NCBI GenBank assembly: GCA_003024785.1 | Contig: PUQB01000226.1 | Coordinates: forward strand, 312,573-376,572 | DNA from: Selaginella tamariscina | Lineage: Eukaryota > Streptophyta > Lycopodiopsida > Selaginellales > Selaginellaceae | Direction of reading: 5' to 3' | Length of the DNA stretch: 64,000 bases | In this document: positions 12,937-25,959 of the stretch, one piece after another | Position numbering within the stretch: position 1 is the stretch's first letter | How the letters are laid out: each line of letters opens with the position of its first letter | Position numbers and translations under genes: made by a program | The notes under the pieces: model-generated | Database searches by the model: none | Seen by the model: only the letters and a program-made list of their open reading frames with translations | Told to the model about the DNA's origin: nothing

Positions 12937-14265
12937 TATTTTTAAGCTTTTCAATTAGTTAACTATTTTTCTGAACCTCAGCCAAGAAACAGAAATTTTT
13001 CCTCTGTTTCTTTATAATGCACACACATACACATGCACGCATACCATACGCACGCACAAGTTAGAAATAATAGCATAAAAAGGACTAAAGAAAAAATAAA
13101 GCACGTGTTCAAACTATATGAACCATTTAAAGACGTGTGATATTACCGTTTTAATGTGTGTGTGTGTGTGTGTGTATTATACAAGTCCATATATAATGCT
13201 GAAAGCTAAATTATTAAACCTCTCTCTCTAATTATTTAATTCTAACTATTATACAAGAACTCAGTGTATAAGTATAAGAGCTTTTATTTATATAAGTGTT
13301 TGTAAATTTAAACTGAAAGATTTGTTAATTAAGTCGTTTGGAATTTAGAAATGGATCTTACCAAATAATACACACTCGTGTAAAAAGATTGAAAAAGGAT
13401 TCAATCTTAATGAAACACTATTTATATAATTAGGCACAATAAAGCGTGCACACAGACACACACAGAGCGTATACTGTACATGTAATTAATTAATAGTTAC
13501 TATATTTATTTTGGTTAATGAGGTTTTGTAAAAAATATCAAGTAGCGTGATAATATAGAATATTTAAACAAGAGATGAGAATATTATATCATTACATACA
13601 TACTGAAGATACTGAGTTATACATAGTCATATTGTCCAGTAAACTTGGAGCCACATCAGTGGTGGGAAAACATTAAACAACCATCTGAGTCTGATATGCG
13701 TGTGTGACTTTTAATGACTTGTAGCGTGTAATGTCTCTCACTAAACCAGTTAGTCCAAGCTAATTCTGTTATTTAAGAGAGTAAATATGCATCTTGGGAT
13801 TCATGATATGCAACATATTCAGGATATAATTTTTAAGAAAAGTTTATATAACCAAGAGGTTTAACACTCATCGCGTTTTTTGGGGAATGCGGTTCAAGGG
13901 GAGAGTTCTGCAGAGTCGTCTAGTACTGGTTCAAGGGGAGAGTTCTGACGATTCTGAGTCAAGTTCAGCGGCGAGGAGCTATATGTGGACGTGCGTGAGT
14001 TGTTTACTTTGAGCCTGCCTTTAACAACGTTTATGAGCACAAAGAAGAGGTGGAGTTGCCTTTGGAGCAGAACGCGATAGATGCAAACGGCCTTAGGACA
14101 GTATCTCTGGTTTTCGTTAAAGGGGGCATGTTGATGGCAATGAATCCTACTTCGATCCAACATTAATGCTAGTAGTATTTTTGCATATTGATGGGAAGAA
14201 CAACACAACAAATTCTTTACAAGCTGACAACTCAAGTTTTCTTGCCTCTTCTACTTGCCTTAGAT
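10238..14265. repeat. AT-rich spacer between copies 2 and 3
   Basis: It has the same layout as the first spacer, with microsatellites at 10566-10710, 11700-11737, 12904-12936 and 13155-13176. The 24-bp segment present after cctcag in units 1 and 5 is missing here at 10800. The uninterrupted sequence gatattaccgttttaatg occurs at 10918 and again near 13139; it is the empty counterpart of the Harbinger insertion site in unit 5. The unit junction is at 13446/13447. About 13800-14265 is the 3' region of copy 3, including the doubled motif ttcaaggggagagttctg. No gene is supported. Confidence 0.8.
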
Positions 14266-16757
14266 TTACCCGGTAGACGACCGCTTGGATTTTCCTCTTC
14301 CACTTCCCACAGCACTTTTTCCACCTTTGGCATAGCAGAAAAGGCATTCGAAGTTGTGGTTGGGCTTGTACCTGTCCCCAGCGCAAGCCGTGTGTACCCA
14401 ACACTTGCACCTATCGCACTGGACCCAGTTGTCCAGTTCTCCTTCCCCAAGGTAGCATTGATATTCTGAACATTCCACGCATGAATCCTGAAACTTAAAA
14501 ACGTCAGTCTCCTATGAAACGAAACGAAACAAGAGCAACCTTCTTTCCAGCCGGATTGTCCTTCTTCAGCAAGCTGCACCGTTCGTCGATGACCTTAAGT
14601 GCAGTGCAAAACTCAGCGAATGAAGAAACAACCTCCTCGTACATCTTTCCACCTGTCGTATGCCCCGGGTTCTCACCATGAACGATCCAGGCCAAAAGCG
14701 TTCGCAACTTAACCCCTGGGATTCCTTTCTGCAGCTCAGTGTATAATCGAAGAGCCACTTCAGGAGTCTTGGTGTGAATCTTGACCGCGTTTGTTGCAAC
14801 CGAAACCTGGATAACCACGACGAATTCCTCATCGACATAGTACAAGTCCACACCCCTGTGGTTGAACTCCTTCGGAACGACCAGAATTCTCTTGCTCGGA
14901 TACTTCTCTAGTATCTCCCACGAGAACTTGCCAGTAACCACCACTTCCGGATCTATAACCAGCTGCCTTGTTCCCAAATTGAAGTGCGGGCGGTGTAGTG
15001 CTGCCGCCAAAATGGTAGCCATTTCTGCATTCCAACCGATTCGGGCCATGTTGGTGTCTGACCGTACCCGGGATGTCCACTTCTGTATCTCGCTGAGAGC
15101 ATCTGCATTTTCTTCCTGCTTCAATCTCTTGGCCAGGAGAGCCATAGTATAGGGCCTTAGAACTGGTACCAGGCACCTCCCGTGACCACCTGGACTTCGG
15201 TAAAAGCACCTCGTGTCTAAAACCTGGGACAGCTTCCAGATCTCCTCCCCAAAGAGAGCCTTCAGTAGCTGGTTCCTTCCAGCTTGATTGGGCTGACGAA
15301 TGTACTTCCGCGTCGAGCGTGTGTACCGTTTCAGGTCCCCTGTTACTTCTTCAATCGCTTTGGTTCTGGCGAAGAGATACTTGTGTACCAGCCTAGGCAC
15401 GAAACCAGATGTACCAGTACAAGTCAATAAGCTCCTCATCAGAGAGCTTTATCCCCCAGTGGTCCAGGTACTGGAAAAGTTCACGGGCCTAACACAAAAG
15501 TAAGTTCAGTAACAAAAAAAACAACTGCATCACCTCATATCCGCCGCATATGAACAGATCGACCGGCCGTTTGTCGTGTCTGAGGTCGCTCCTGATTGTG
15601 CTCCTCACCGAAACACAGACAAAAAGAGTGCAGCATTGTTGCAGACCCCACACTTTATCCCTGGCATAGCTACGAAGTGCTACCGAAGGCTTCCGGATTC
15701 CTGCAGTGTCGTCATCGTCATCCAGATCAGTGGCGTTCGCATCGTCAACAACCACATAGATGCGATCACGTATGGACCTGCTTCCCATAAACAACTCCAA
15801 GTGGGCAAATGTCTCGGCAGCCATGATATCTTCCACGTCCTGCTTGTCGTCAATATAAGCCAGGAGTAGACTATTTCTCATCTCCAGAAAAGGATCGTGG
15901 ACAAACTGCGCACAATCGACGAAGACAATTCGGCGGAAACTGTCCTGAACCTCAGCATCTTCCTGCTCAGCATTTTCCTGCTCTACGACCGAGTTTTCCT
16001 GTGATCCGTCATCCTCATCTATGGTGTCCTCCACGGCGTCCTCTTCTTGTGACACCATCTCCTCTTCACCGAATTTCTTGATAGAAAGTACTGGGTGCTT
16101 CTGCCGAGCCTTTGCAAACTTCTGGTGCAGGTCGACAACAGCAGCCATGACAGAAGTCGTTTTTCCCGAGCCTGCAGTGCCAGTAATCACTCCAAAAGAG
16201 GGCCCATCCGTTCTCCTGGGTTCACCATCCTGAGGAAGGAGGCTCTCCAAAATGAAGCTTTTCACGGAAGGAGCGAGAGCACGACCCATGAAGTCAAATG
16301 TACGCTTATTACCTACGAAGAACAAAAAGAAAATTGAGCGAGCTTGATTATAACTATGGTGCATACCTATCTAGAGACAGCACAGGCGAGGAACAGCGCT
16401 GTAGAATTGTTTCATGTTCCCAAGCTCAAGAGGTCCATTGAGCCATTATCTTGTTGTGAACGGATTCCGCGAGATCACAAAGTCGTATCTTTGTAGCTTA
16501 GCTGCAGCGAAATGGAGTATTAGATGCTTGGAAATCTGAATCGGCATACCTCTTAGAGTACGATCTCGAAGCTGCTCTAGCTCGATGGCCGCCCCAAAGC
16601 TCAAACCCAACTTGCACCAGTCATCCCTGTTGAGAGTGAGGAATGCCCGACCGCTGATCTTGTGCAGGCTCGTCGCACTCGCGATTTCGCCATCGAAGCC
16701 GGGGAATTCTTTCTCCAGAAACCGCCCTAGCTCGCTGTAGCTGAGCGATTCCTCCAT
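14266..16757 (-). pseudogene. Array copy 3: SAM-NTPase-nuclease-PHD gene, broken
   Basis: Exons are 16757-16550, 16501-16367, 16312-15534, 15488-14540 and 14487-14266. Exon 2 is the worst part: it has lost two bases net, with indels near 16384, 16438 and 16475, and its donor region reads differently from every other copy. The NTPase exon lacks one base at its very start, beside the acceptor (16311), but its body with Walker A and the full acidic insert is open. One extra base near 15409 shifts the start of the nuclease exon; from there to its end it is open, and the PHD exon is intact. The clustering of damage in exon 2 suggests real decay rather than scattered sequencing errors. Confidence 0.85.
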
Positions 16758-18216
16758 GGTTACCCTAAACCCGGCGGTTTACACACGTATTAACTATATT
16801 ATCCATAGAATATAATTTCAATTATTTTCTTGCATTTGGTGATTATGTCCTCATTTATAACAAAAATAATAACAATTCAAAATCTGACAAGTTAATAAAC
16901 ATTAAAGTTAAAAAAATATACAATTTAAATCTTGTTAAACACAAGACAGTAAAAGAAAATTAATTCTGGGGCTTACTTAAATAAGATTAATAAATCAGTC
17001 AAATATATTTTTATAGACATATAAATTATGACTTAACGTTTAATATTAAATTTCATTGTTATTATTGCAAAATTAGTAAAAATATATAGGTGTATATATA
17101 TATATATCCTAACATACATACATACATACATGTGTGTGTGTATATATACGTATATGTATATGTATCTGTATATTATATGTATGTATATATATACATATAT
17201 ATATATAGATACACACACACACACACAAATAGAAAACGGTATATATACACGTCTTTAAATGGTTTTCGTATACCAACCATGCCAATATACATTTATACAT
17301 GATATTTTCTAAACCTCAGTTTCTTTATAACACACACACATACACATGTCACGCACACATACCCATACGCACGCACAAGTTAGAAATAATATCATAAAAG
17401 GGACTAAAGAAATAAACAAAACACGTGTTCAAACTATTGATATTACCGTTTTAATGTGTGTAAATTAAATTATTAAACCTCTCTCTTGTTTATGTTTTTA
17501 TGTGTTTTATAAAAAAAAATTAAAAGGACAAATTTATGACTTGCTCAAGGGGCATTTTTATAATTTTTAAAATTATAAGGGCATTTTTATAATTATATGA
17601 AAGTTTAGGAGTAATTTGGTAAGTTCTATTAGATTTCACAAGGTGAATATATTATTATTATGTTTGTCAGTACATATTTTCCTTCATATTACTTTGTTTT
17701 TCATTAGATTTATGGCATAAATCTTTTATTTTAGGTTTTACAACATAAATCTTTTATTCTAATGTTTATATATTGTTGACTGCTATGTATGTAGCTATTT
17801 AATTATGTTGCTAACTGCTATGTATATAGCTATTTAGTTATATTATTCTCAAGCAATTTCATTAAACTGTAGATGCGTACGAGTGTTACATTTTCTATGT
17901 ACATATGCTTTACATGACTTAGTTAACACACACAAAAGTTAAAATTATGACATTGTATGTGCACACATACATGTTAAAATTGTGACATTGTACATGCACA
18001 TAATCATAACAAACTCTTTATACTTTATTAATGTGAATTTGAATTGAATTTTTTAAATTAAAAATAATTTTCTTTAAAAATACAAATGTTGTATACATTT
18101 GTATATTTATCATATAAATGTGTATATAATATATGAGAGAGTAGAGACTTGCGGCTGACCCTAAACATTCAATATTAGAGGATTTTATATAATGTGATTT
18201 TAACTTATTACTGTGC

Positions 18217-18261
<45 letters not shown>

Positions 18262-19414
18262 ATGTCAAATTCGATTAAAGTAGTTATACTACATAGATAT
18301 TAGTTGTACAATGTCTTCTCCTTCTTATTTAATAAATAAATAAACTGTTAATTATTTAATTAGTCAAGTGCGTAAATGTATTAAAATAAGAACACTTTAT
18401 ATATATATATATACATAATATAATATAGTGTGTTCTTTTTTTAAAACATTTACAAAGGTCTATTATTAATATAGTTCATCACACACTTTTTTACATAATT
18501 AATACCTTAATTTATTATTTATATTATTAATTAATTAATGATTTATTTATTAGTCTCAAAAGTAAAATAAGTGAGAAAATATCTAAACATGTAATAGATT
18601 TATGTAATTAAAATCAAATTCAATACGGACAAGTATTAATATGTATTTTGTGTGTGTTGAATTTGATTTCAATTACATAAATATTTGTAACTGCATACCA
18701 GAACATGAAATATATGTATCAATAATATAAATAAACGAAATAATCATACATATATGTGTGTGTCATTAATTATACACATGCACTTTATACTTTTTACATT
18801 TGAAACACCCGTGATACAGCACAAACACAAAGTATAAAGGTTTATATTAATGTAGTTTGTCGTATACATATACACACAAAATGAGACATAAATACACACG
18901 TGTGTTTTTTCTTTACAAAATTAACAGTTTAATAAATTATTTATATTTAATAGCTGACTAATGATTTATTTATTTATTAATCAAACAAACCAGAAAAACA
19001 CTAAACAATATATTTATGTAATTGAAATCATATTTAACACACTGTACACACAAGTATATTTTTGTGTATTGAATTTGATTGCAGCTACACATATGGTTAA
19101 TTTAATTTCAATTACATAAATATTACATCTTCAATGTATTTTCCTCGCTTGTTTACTTTCAAAATTAATAAATAAATAAATCATTAATTAATTATTAAAT
19201 ATGAATAATGAATTGAATGTAACAAAAACCATACACACACCTGTGTTTAATGTGTTTATGTCTTTCTTTGTGTGTACATGTGTATGATAATTTACATTAA
19301 TAACAAAACTTTTATACATCGCATTCGTGTCACACAGTTAAAAGATCTGGATGTAAGAATTTGTTTATAGTGCTTCTTTATATAAATGAATAGAACATTT
19401 ATATTATATAAATG

Positions 19415-19447
<33 letters not shown>

Positions 19448-20760
19448 TATTTTTAAGCTTTTCAATTAGTTAACTATTTTTCTGAACCTCAGCCAAGAAA
19501 CAGAAATTTTTCCTCTGTTTCTTTATAATGCACACACATACACATGCACGCATACCATACGCACGCACAAGTTAGAAATAATAGCATAAAAAGGACTAAA
19601 GAAAAAATAAAGCACGTGTTCAAACTATATGAACCATTTAAAGACGTGTGATATTACCGTTTTAATGTGTGTGTGTGTGTGTGTATATACAAGTCCATAT
19701 ATAATGCTGAAAGCTAAATTATTAAACTCTCTCTCTAATTATTTAATTCTAACTATTATACAACAAGAACTCAGTGTATAAGTATAAGAGCTTTTATTTA
19801 TAAAGTGTTTGTAAATGTTAAACTGAAAGATTTGTTAATTAAGTCGTTTGGAATTTAGAAATGGATCTTACCAAATAATACACACTCGTGTAAAAAGATT
19901 GAAAAAAGGATTCAATCTTAATGAAACACTATTTATATAATTAGGCACAATAAAGCGTGCACACAGACACACACAGAGCGTATACTGTACATGTAATTAA
20001 TTAATAGTTACTATATTTATTTTGGTTAATGAGGTTTTGTAAAAAATATCAAGTAGCGTGATAATATAGAATATTTAAACAAGAGATGAGAATATTATAT
20101 CATTACATACATACTGAAGATACTGAGTTATACATAGTCATATTGTCCAGTAAGGAGCCACATCAGTGGTGGGAAAACATTAAACAACCATCTGAGTCTG
20201 ATATGCGTGTGTGACTTTTAATGACTTGTAGCGTGTAATGTCTCTCACTAAACCAGTTAGTCCAAGCTAATTCTGTTATTTAAGAGAGTAAATATGCATC
20301 TTGGGATTCATGATATGCAACATATTCAGGATATAATTTTTAAGAAAAGTTTATATAACCAAGAGGTTTAACACTCGGTTTTGGGGAATGCGGTTCAAGG
20401 GGAGAGTTCTGCAGAGTCGTCTAGTACTGGTTCAAGGGGAGAGTTCTGACGATTCTGAGTCAAGTTCAGCGGCGAGGAGCTATATGTGGACGTGCGTGAG
20501 TTGTTTACTTTGAGCCTGCCTTTAACAACGTTTATGAGCACAAAGAAGAGGTGGAGTTGCCTTTGGAGCACGCGATAGATGCAAACGGCCTTAGGACAGT
20601 ATCTCTGGTTTTCGTTAAAGGGGGCATGTTGATGGCAATGAACATCCTTCGATCCAACATTAATGCTAGTAGTATTTTTGCATATTGATGGGAAGAACAA
20701 CAACAAATTCTTTACAAGCTGACAACTCAAGTTTTCTTGCCTCTTCTACTTGCCTTAGAT
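16758..20760. repeat. AT-rich spacer between copies 3 and 4
   Basis: This matches the other spacers. It has an AC run of about 38 bases at 18221-18259, TG runs near 19428-19447 and 19667-19684, and the unit junction at 19957/19958. The 24-bp segment after cctcag is missing at 17320, as in units 2 and 4. About 20300-20760 is the 3' region downstream of the intact copy 4, holding only short frames that may be 3' UTR. No gene is supported. Confidence 0.8.
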
Positions 20761-23258
20761 TTACCCGGTAGACGACCGCTTGGATTTTCCTCTTCCACTT
20801 CCCACAGCACTTTTTCCACCCTTGGCATAGCAGAAAAGGCATTCGAAGTTGTGGTTGGGCTTGTACCTGTCCCCAGCGCAAGCCGTGTGTACCCAACACT
20901 TGCACCTATCGCACTGGACCCAGTTGTCCAGTTCTCCTTCCCCAAGGTAGCATTGATATTCTGAACATTCCACGCATGAATCCTGAAACTTAAAAACGTC
21001 AGTCTCCTATGAAACGAAACGAAACAAGAGCAACCTTCTTTCCAGCCGGATTGTCCTTCTTCAGCAAGCTGCACCGTTCGTCGATGACCTTAAGTGCAGT
21101 GCAAAACTCAGCGAATGAAGAAACAACCTCCTCGTACATCTTTCCACCTGTCGTATGCCCCGGGTTCTCACCATGAACGATCCAGGCCAAAAGCGTTCGC
21201 AACTTAACCCCTGGGATTCCTTTCTGCAGCTCAGTGTATAATCGACGAGCCACTTCAGGAGTCTTGGTGTGAATCTTGACCGCGTTTGTTGCAACCGAAA
21301 CCTGGATAACCACGACGAATTCCTCATCGACATAGTACAAGTCCACACCCCTGTGGTTGAACTCCTTCGGAACGACCAGAATTCTCTTGCTCGGATACTT
21401 CTCTAGTATCTCCCACGAGAACTTGCCAGTAACCACCACTTCCGGATCTATAACCAGCTGCCTTGTTCCCAAATTGAAGTGCGGGCGGTGTAGTGCTGCC
21501 GCCAAAATGGTAGCCATTTCTGCATTCCAACCGATTCGGGCCATGTTGGTGTCTGACCGTACCCGGGATGTCCACTTCTGTATCTCGCTGAGAGCATCTG
21601 CATTTTCTTCCTGCTTCAATCTCTTGGCCAGGAGAGCCATAGTATAGGGCCTTAGAACTGGTACCAGGCACCTCCCGTGACCACCTGGACTTCGGTAAAA
21701 GCACCTCGTGTCTAAAACCTGGGACAGCTTCCAGATCTCCTCCCCAAAGAGAGCCTTCAGTAGCTGGTTCCTTCCAGCTTGATTGGGCTGACGAATGTAC
21801 TTCCGCGTCGAGCGTGTGTACCGTTTCAGGTCCCCTGTTACTTCTTCAATCGCTTTGGTTCTGGCGAAGAGATACTTGTGTACCAGCCTAGGCACGAAAC
21901 CAGTGTACCAGTACAAGTCAATAAGCTCCTCATCAGAGAGCTTTATCCCCCAGTGGTCCAGGTACTGGAAAAGTTCACGGGCCTAACACAAAAGTAAGTT
22001 CAGTAACAAAAAAAACAACTGCATCACCTCATATCCGCCGCATATGAACAGATCGACCGGCCGTTTGTCGTGTCTGAGGTCGCTCCTGATTGTGCTCCTC
22101 ACCGAAACACAGACAAAAAGAGTGCAGCATTGTTGCAGACCCCACACTTTATCCCTGGCATAGCTACGAAGTGCTACCGAAGGCTTCCGGATTCCTGCAG
22201 TGTCGTCATCGTCATCCAGATCAGTGGCGTTCGCATCGTCAACAACCACATAGATGCGATCACGTATGGACCTGCTTCCCATAAACAACTCCAAGTGGGC
22301 AAATGTCTCGGCAGCCATGATATCTTCCACGTCCTGCTTGTCGTCAATATAAGCCAGGAGTAGACTATTTCTCATCTCCAGAAAAGGATCGTGGACAAAC
22401 TGCGCACAATCGACGAAGACAATTCGGCGGAAACTGTCCTGAACCTCAGCATCTTCCTGCTCAGCATTTTCCTGCTCTACGACCGAGTTTTCCTGTGATC
22501 CGTCATCCTCATCTATGGTGTCCTCCACGGCGTCCTCTTCTTGTGACACCATCTCCTCTTCACCGAATTTCTTGATAGAAAGTACTGGGTGCTTCTGCCG
22601 AGCCTTTGCAAACTTCTGGTGCAGGTCGACAACAGCAGCCATGACAGAAGTCGTTTTTCCCGAGCCTGCAGTGCCAGTAATCACTCCAAAAGAGGGCCCA
22701 TCCGTTCTCCTGGGTTCACCATCCTGAGGAAGGAGGCTCTCCAAAATGAAGCTTTTCACGGAAGGAGCGAGAGCACGACCCATGAAGTCAAATGTACGCT
22801 TATTAACCTAACGAAGAACAAAACAGAAAATTGAGCGAGCTTGATGTAAAAACTATGGTGCATACCTCATATAGAGACAGCACAGGACGAGGAACAGCGC
22901 TGTAGAATTGTTTCATGTTCCCAAGCTCAAGAGGTCCATGAGCCATTATCTTGTTGTGAACGGATTCCGCGAGACTCACAAAGTCGTATCTTTGTAGCTT
23001 AGCTGCAGCGAAATGGAGTATTAGATGCTTGGAAATCTGAATCGGCATACCTCTTAGAGTACGATCTCGAAGCTGCTCTAGCTCGATGGCCGCCCCAAAG
23101 CTCAAACCCAACTTGCACCAGTCATCCCTGTTGAGAGTGAGGAATGCCCGACCGCTGATCTTGTGCAGGCTCGTCGCACTCGCGATTTCGCCATCGAAGC
23201 CGGGGAATTCTTTCTCCAGAAACCGCCCTAGCTCGCTGTAGCTGAGCGATTCCTCCAT
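20761..23258 (-). CDS. Array copy 4: intact SAM-NTPase-nuclease-PHD protein
   Basis: Five exons (23258-23051, 23002-22866, 22807-22028, 21982-21035, 20982-20761) join in frame to 764 codons. Introns are 48, 58, 45 and 52 bp with GT-AG ends. Residues 7-67 resemble a SAM domain, a protein-interaction fold. Residues 116-375 are a P-loop NTPase: Walker A GTAGSGKT at 160-167, an acidic insert at 198-239 and a Walker B-like IYVVVDDAN at 300-308. Residues 376-691 begin with a lid-like YTGFVPRLV. They then carry a VPKEF...VDLYYVDEE...IQVSV block at 579-606 resembling the restriction-endonuclease-fold nuclease of Crinkler/RHS-type proteins; catalysis is not proven. Residues 692-764 form a PHD finger with Cys694, 697, 715, 718, His723, Cys726, 739 and 742, suggesting chromatin binding in the nucleus. 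The first intron is in frame and stop-free, so a 780-residue form is possible. The role is unknown; a selfish or effector-like nuclease is one possibility. Confidence 0.8.
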
Positions 23259-23320
23259 GGTTACCCTAAACCGGCGGTTTACACACGTATTAACTATATT
23301 ATCCATAGAATATAATTTCA
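23259..23320 (-). promoter_or_regulatory. Possible leader and TATA region of copy 4
   Basis: Reading the minus strand toward the ATG at 23258, AT-rich TATA-like words lie at about 23308-23316 and 23293-23300. A CCCTAAACC stretch resembling the plant telo-box sits at 23264-23272, a few bases from the start codon. The same arrangement precedes all five array copies. No experimental support is available, and AT-rich words are expected by chance here. Confidence 0.25.
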
Positions 23321-24714
23321 ATTATTTTCTTGCATTTGGTGATTATGTCCTCATTTATAACAAAAATAATAACAATTCAAAATCTGACAAGTTAATAAAC
23401 ATTAAAGTTAAAAAAATATACAATTTAAATCTTGTTAAACACAAGACAGTAAAAGAAAATTAATTCTGGGGCTTACTTAAATAAGATTAATAAATCAGTC
23501 AAATATATTTTTATAGACATATAAATTATGACTTAACGTTTAATATTAAATTTCATTGTTATTATTGCAAAATTAGTAAAAATATATAGGTGTATATATA
23601 TATATATCCTAACATACATACATACATACATGTGTGTGTGTATATATACGTATATGTATATGTATCTGTATATTATATGTATGTATATATATACATATAT
23701 ATATATGATACACACACACACACACAAATAGAAAACGGTATATATACACGTCTTTAAATGGTTTTCGTATACCAACCATGCCAATATACATTTATACATG
23801 ATATTTTCTAAACCTCAGTTTTTCTTTATAACACACACACATACACATGTCACGCACACATACCCATACGCACGCACAAGTTAGAAATAATATCATAAAA
23901 GGGACTAAAGAAATAAACAAAACACGTGTTCAAACTATTGATATTACCGTTTTAATGTGTGTAAATTAAATTATTAAACCTCTCTCTTGTTTATGTTTTT
24001 ATGTGTTTTATAAAAAAAATTAAAAGGACAAATTTATGACTTGCTCAAGGGGCATTTTTATAATTTTTAAAATTATAAGGGCATTTTTATAATTATATGA
24101 AAGTTTAGGAGTAATTTGGTAAGTTCTATTAGATTTCACAAGGTGAATATATTATTATTATGTTTGTCAGTACATATTTTCCTTCATATTACTTTGTTTT
24201 TCATTAGATTTTATGGCATAAATCTTTTATTTTAGGTTTTACAACATAAATCTTTTATTCTAATGTTTATATATTGTTGACTGCTATGTATGTAGCTATT
24301 TAATTATGTTGCTAACTGCTATGTATATAGCTATTTAGTTATATTATTCTCAAGCAATTTCATTAAACTGTAGATGCGTACGAGTGTTACATTTTCTATG
24401 TACATATGCTTTACATGACTTAGTTAACACACAAAAGTTAAAATTATGACATTGTATGTGCACACATACATGTTAAAATTGTGACATTGTACATGCACAT
24501 AATCATAACAAACTCTTTATACTTTATTAATGTGAATTTGAATTGAATTTTTTAAATTAAAAATAATTTTCTTTAAAAATACAAATGTTGTATACATTTG
24601 TATATTTATCATATAAATGTGTATATAATATATGAGAGAGTAGAGACTTGCGGCTGACCCTAAACATTCAATATTAGAGGATTTATATAATGTGATTTTA
24701 ACTTATTACTGTGC

Positions 24715-24756
<42 letters not shown>

Positions 24757-25926
24757 ACCACGTATGTCAAATTCGATTAAAGTAGTTATACTACATAGAT
24801 ATTAGTTGTACAATGTCTTCTCCTTCTTATTTAATAAATAAATAAACTGTTAATTATTTAATTAGTCAAGTGCGTAAATGTATTAAAATAAGAACACACT
24901 TTATATATATATATATATACATAATATAATATAGTGTGTTCTTTTTTTAAAACATTTACAAAGGTCTATTATTAATATAGTTCATCACACACTTTTTTTA
25001 CATAATTAATACCTTAATTTATTATTTATATTATTAATTAATTAATGATTTTTATTAGTCTCAAAAGTAAAATAAGTGAGAAAATATCTTAAACATGTAA
25101 TAGATTTATGTAATTAAAATCAAATTCAATACGGACAAGTATTAATATGTATTTTGTGTGTGTTGAATTTGATTTCAATTACATAAATATTTGTAACTGC
25201 ATACCAGAACATGAAATATATGTATCAATAATATAAATAAACGAAATAATCATACATATATGTGTGTGTCATTATAATTATACACATGCACTTTATACTT
25301 TTACATTTGAAACACCCGTGATACAGCACAAACACAAAGTATAAAGGTTTATTATTAATGTAGTTTGTCGTATACATATACACACAAAATGAGACATAAA
25401 ACACACGTGTGTTTTTTCTTTACAAAATTAACAGTTTAATAAATTATTTATATTTAATAGCTGACTAATGATTTATTTATTTATTAATCAAACAAACCAG
25501 AAAAATACACTAAACAATATATTTATGTAATTGAAATCATATTTAACACACTGTACACACAAGTATATTTTTGTGTATTGAATTTGATTGCAGCTACACA
25601 TATGGTTAATTTAATTTCAATTACATAAATATTACATCTTCAATGTATTTTCCTCGCTTGTTTACTTTCAAAATTAATAAATAAATAAATCATTAATTAA
25701 TTATTAAATATGAATAATGAATTGAATGTAACAAAAACCATACACACACCTGTGTTTAATGTGTTTATGTCTTTCTTTGTGTGTACATGTGTATGATAAT
25801 TTACATTAATAACAAAACTTTTATACATCGCATTCGTGTCACACAGTTAAAAGATCTGGATGTAAGAATTTGTTTATAGTGCTTCTTTATATAAATGAAT
25901 AGAACATTTATATTATATTATAAATG

Positions 25927-25959
<33 letters not shown>

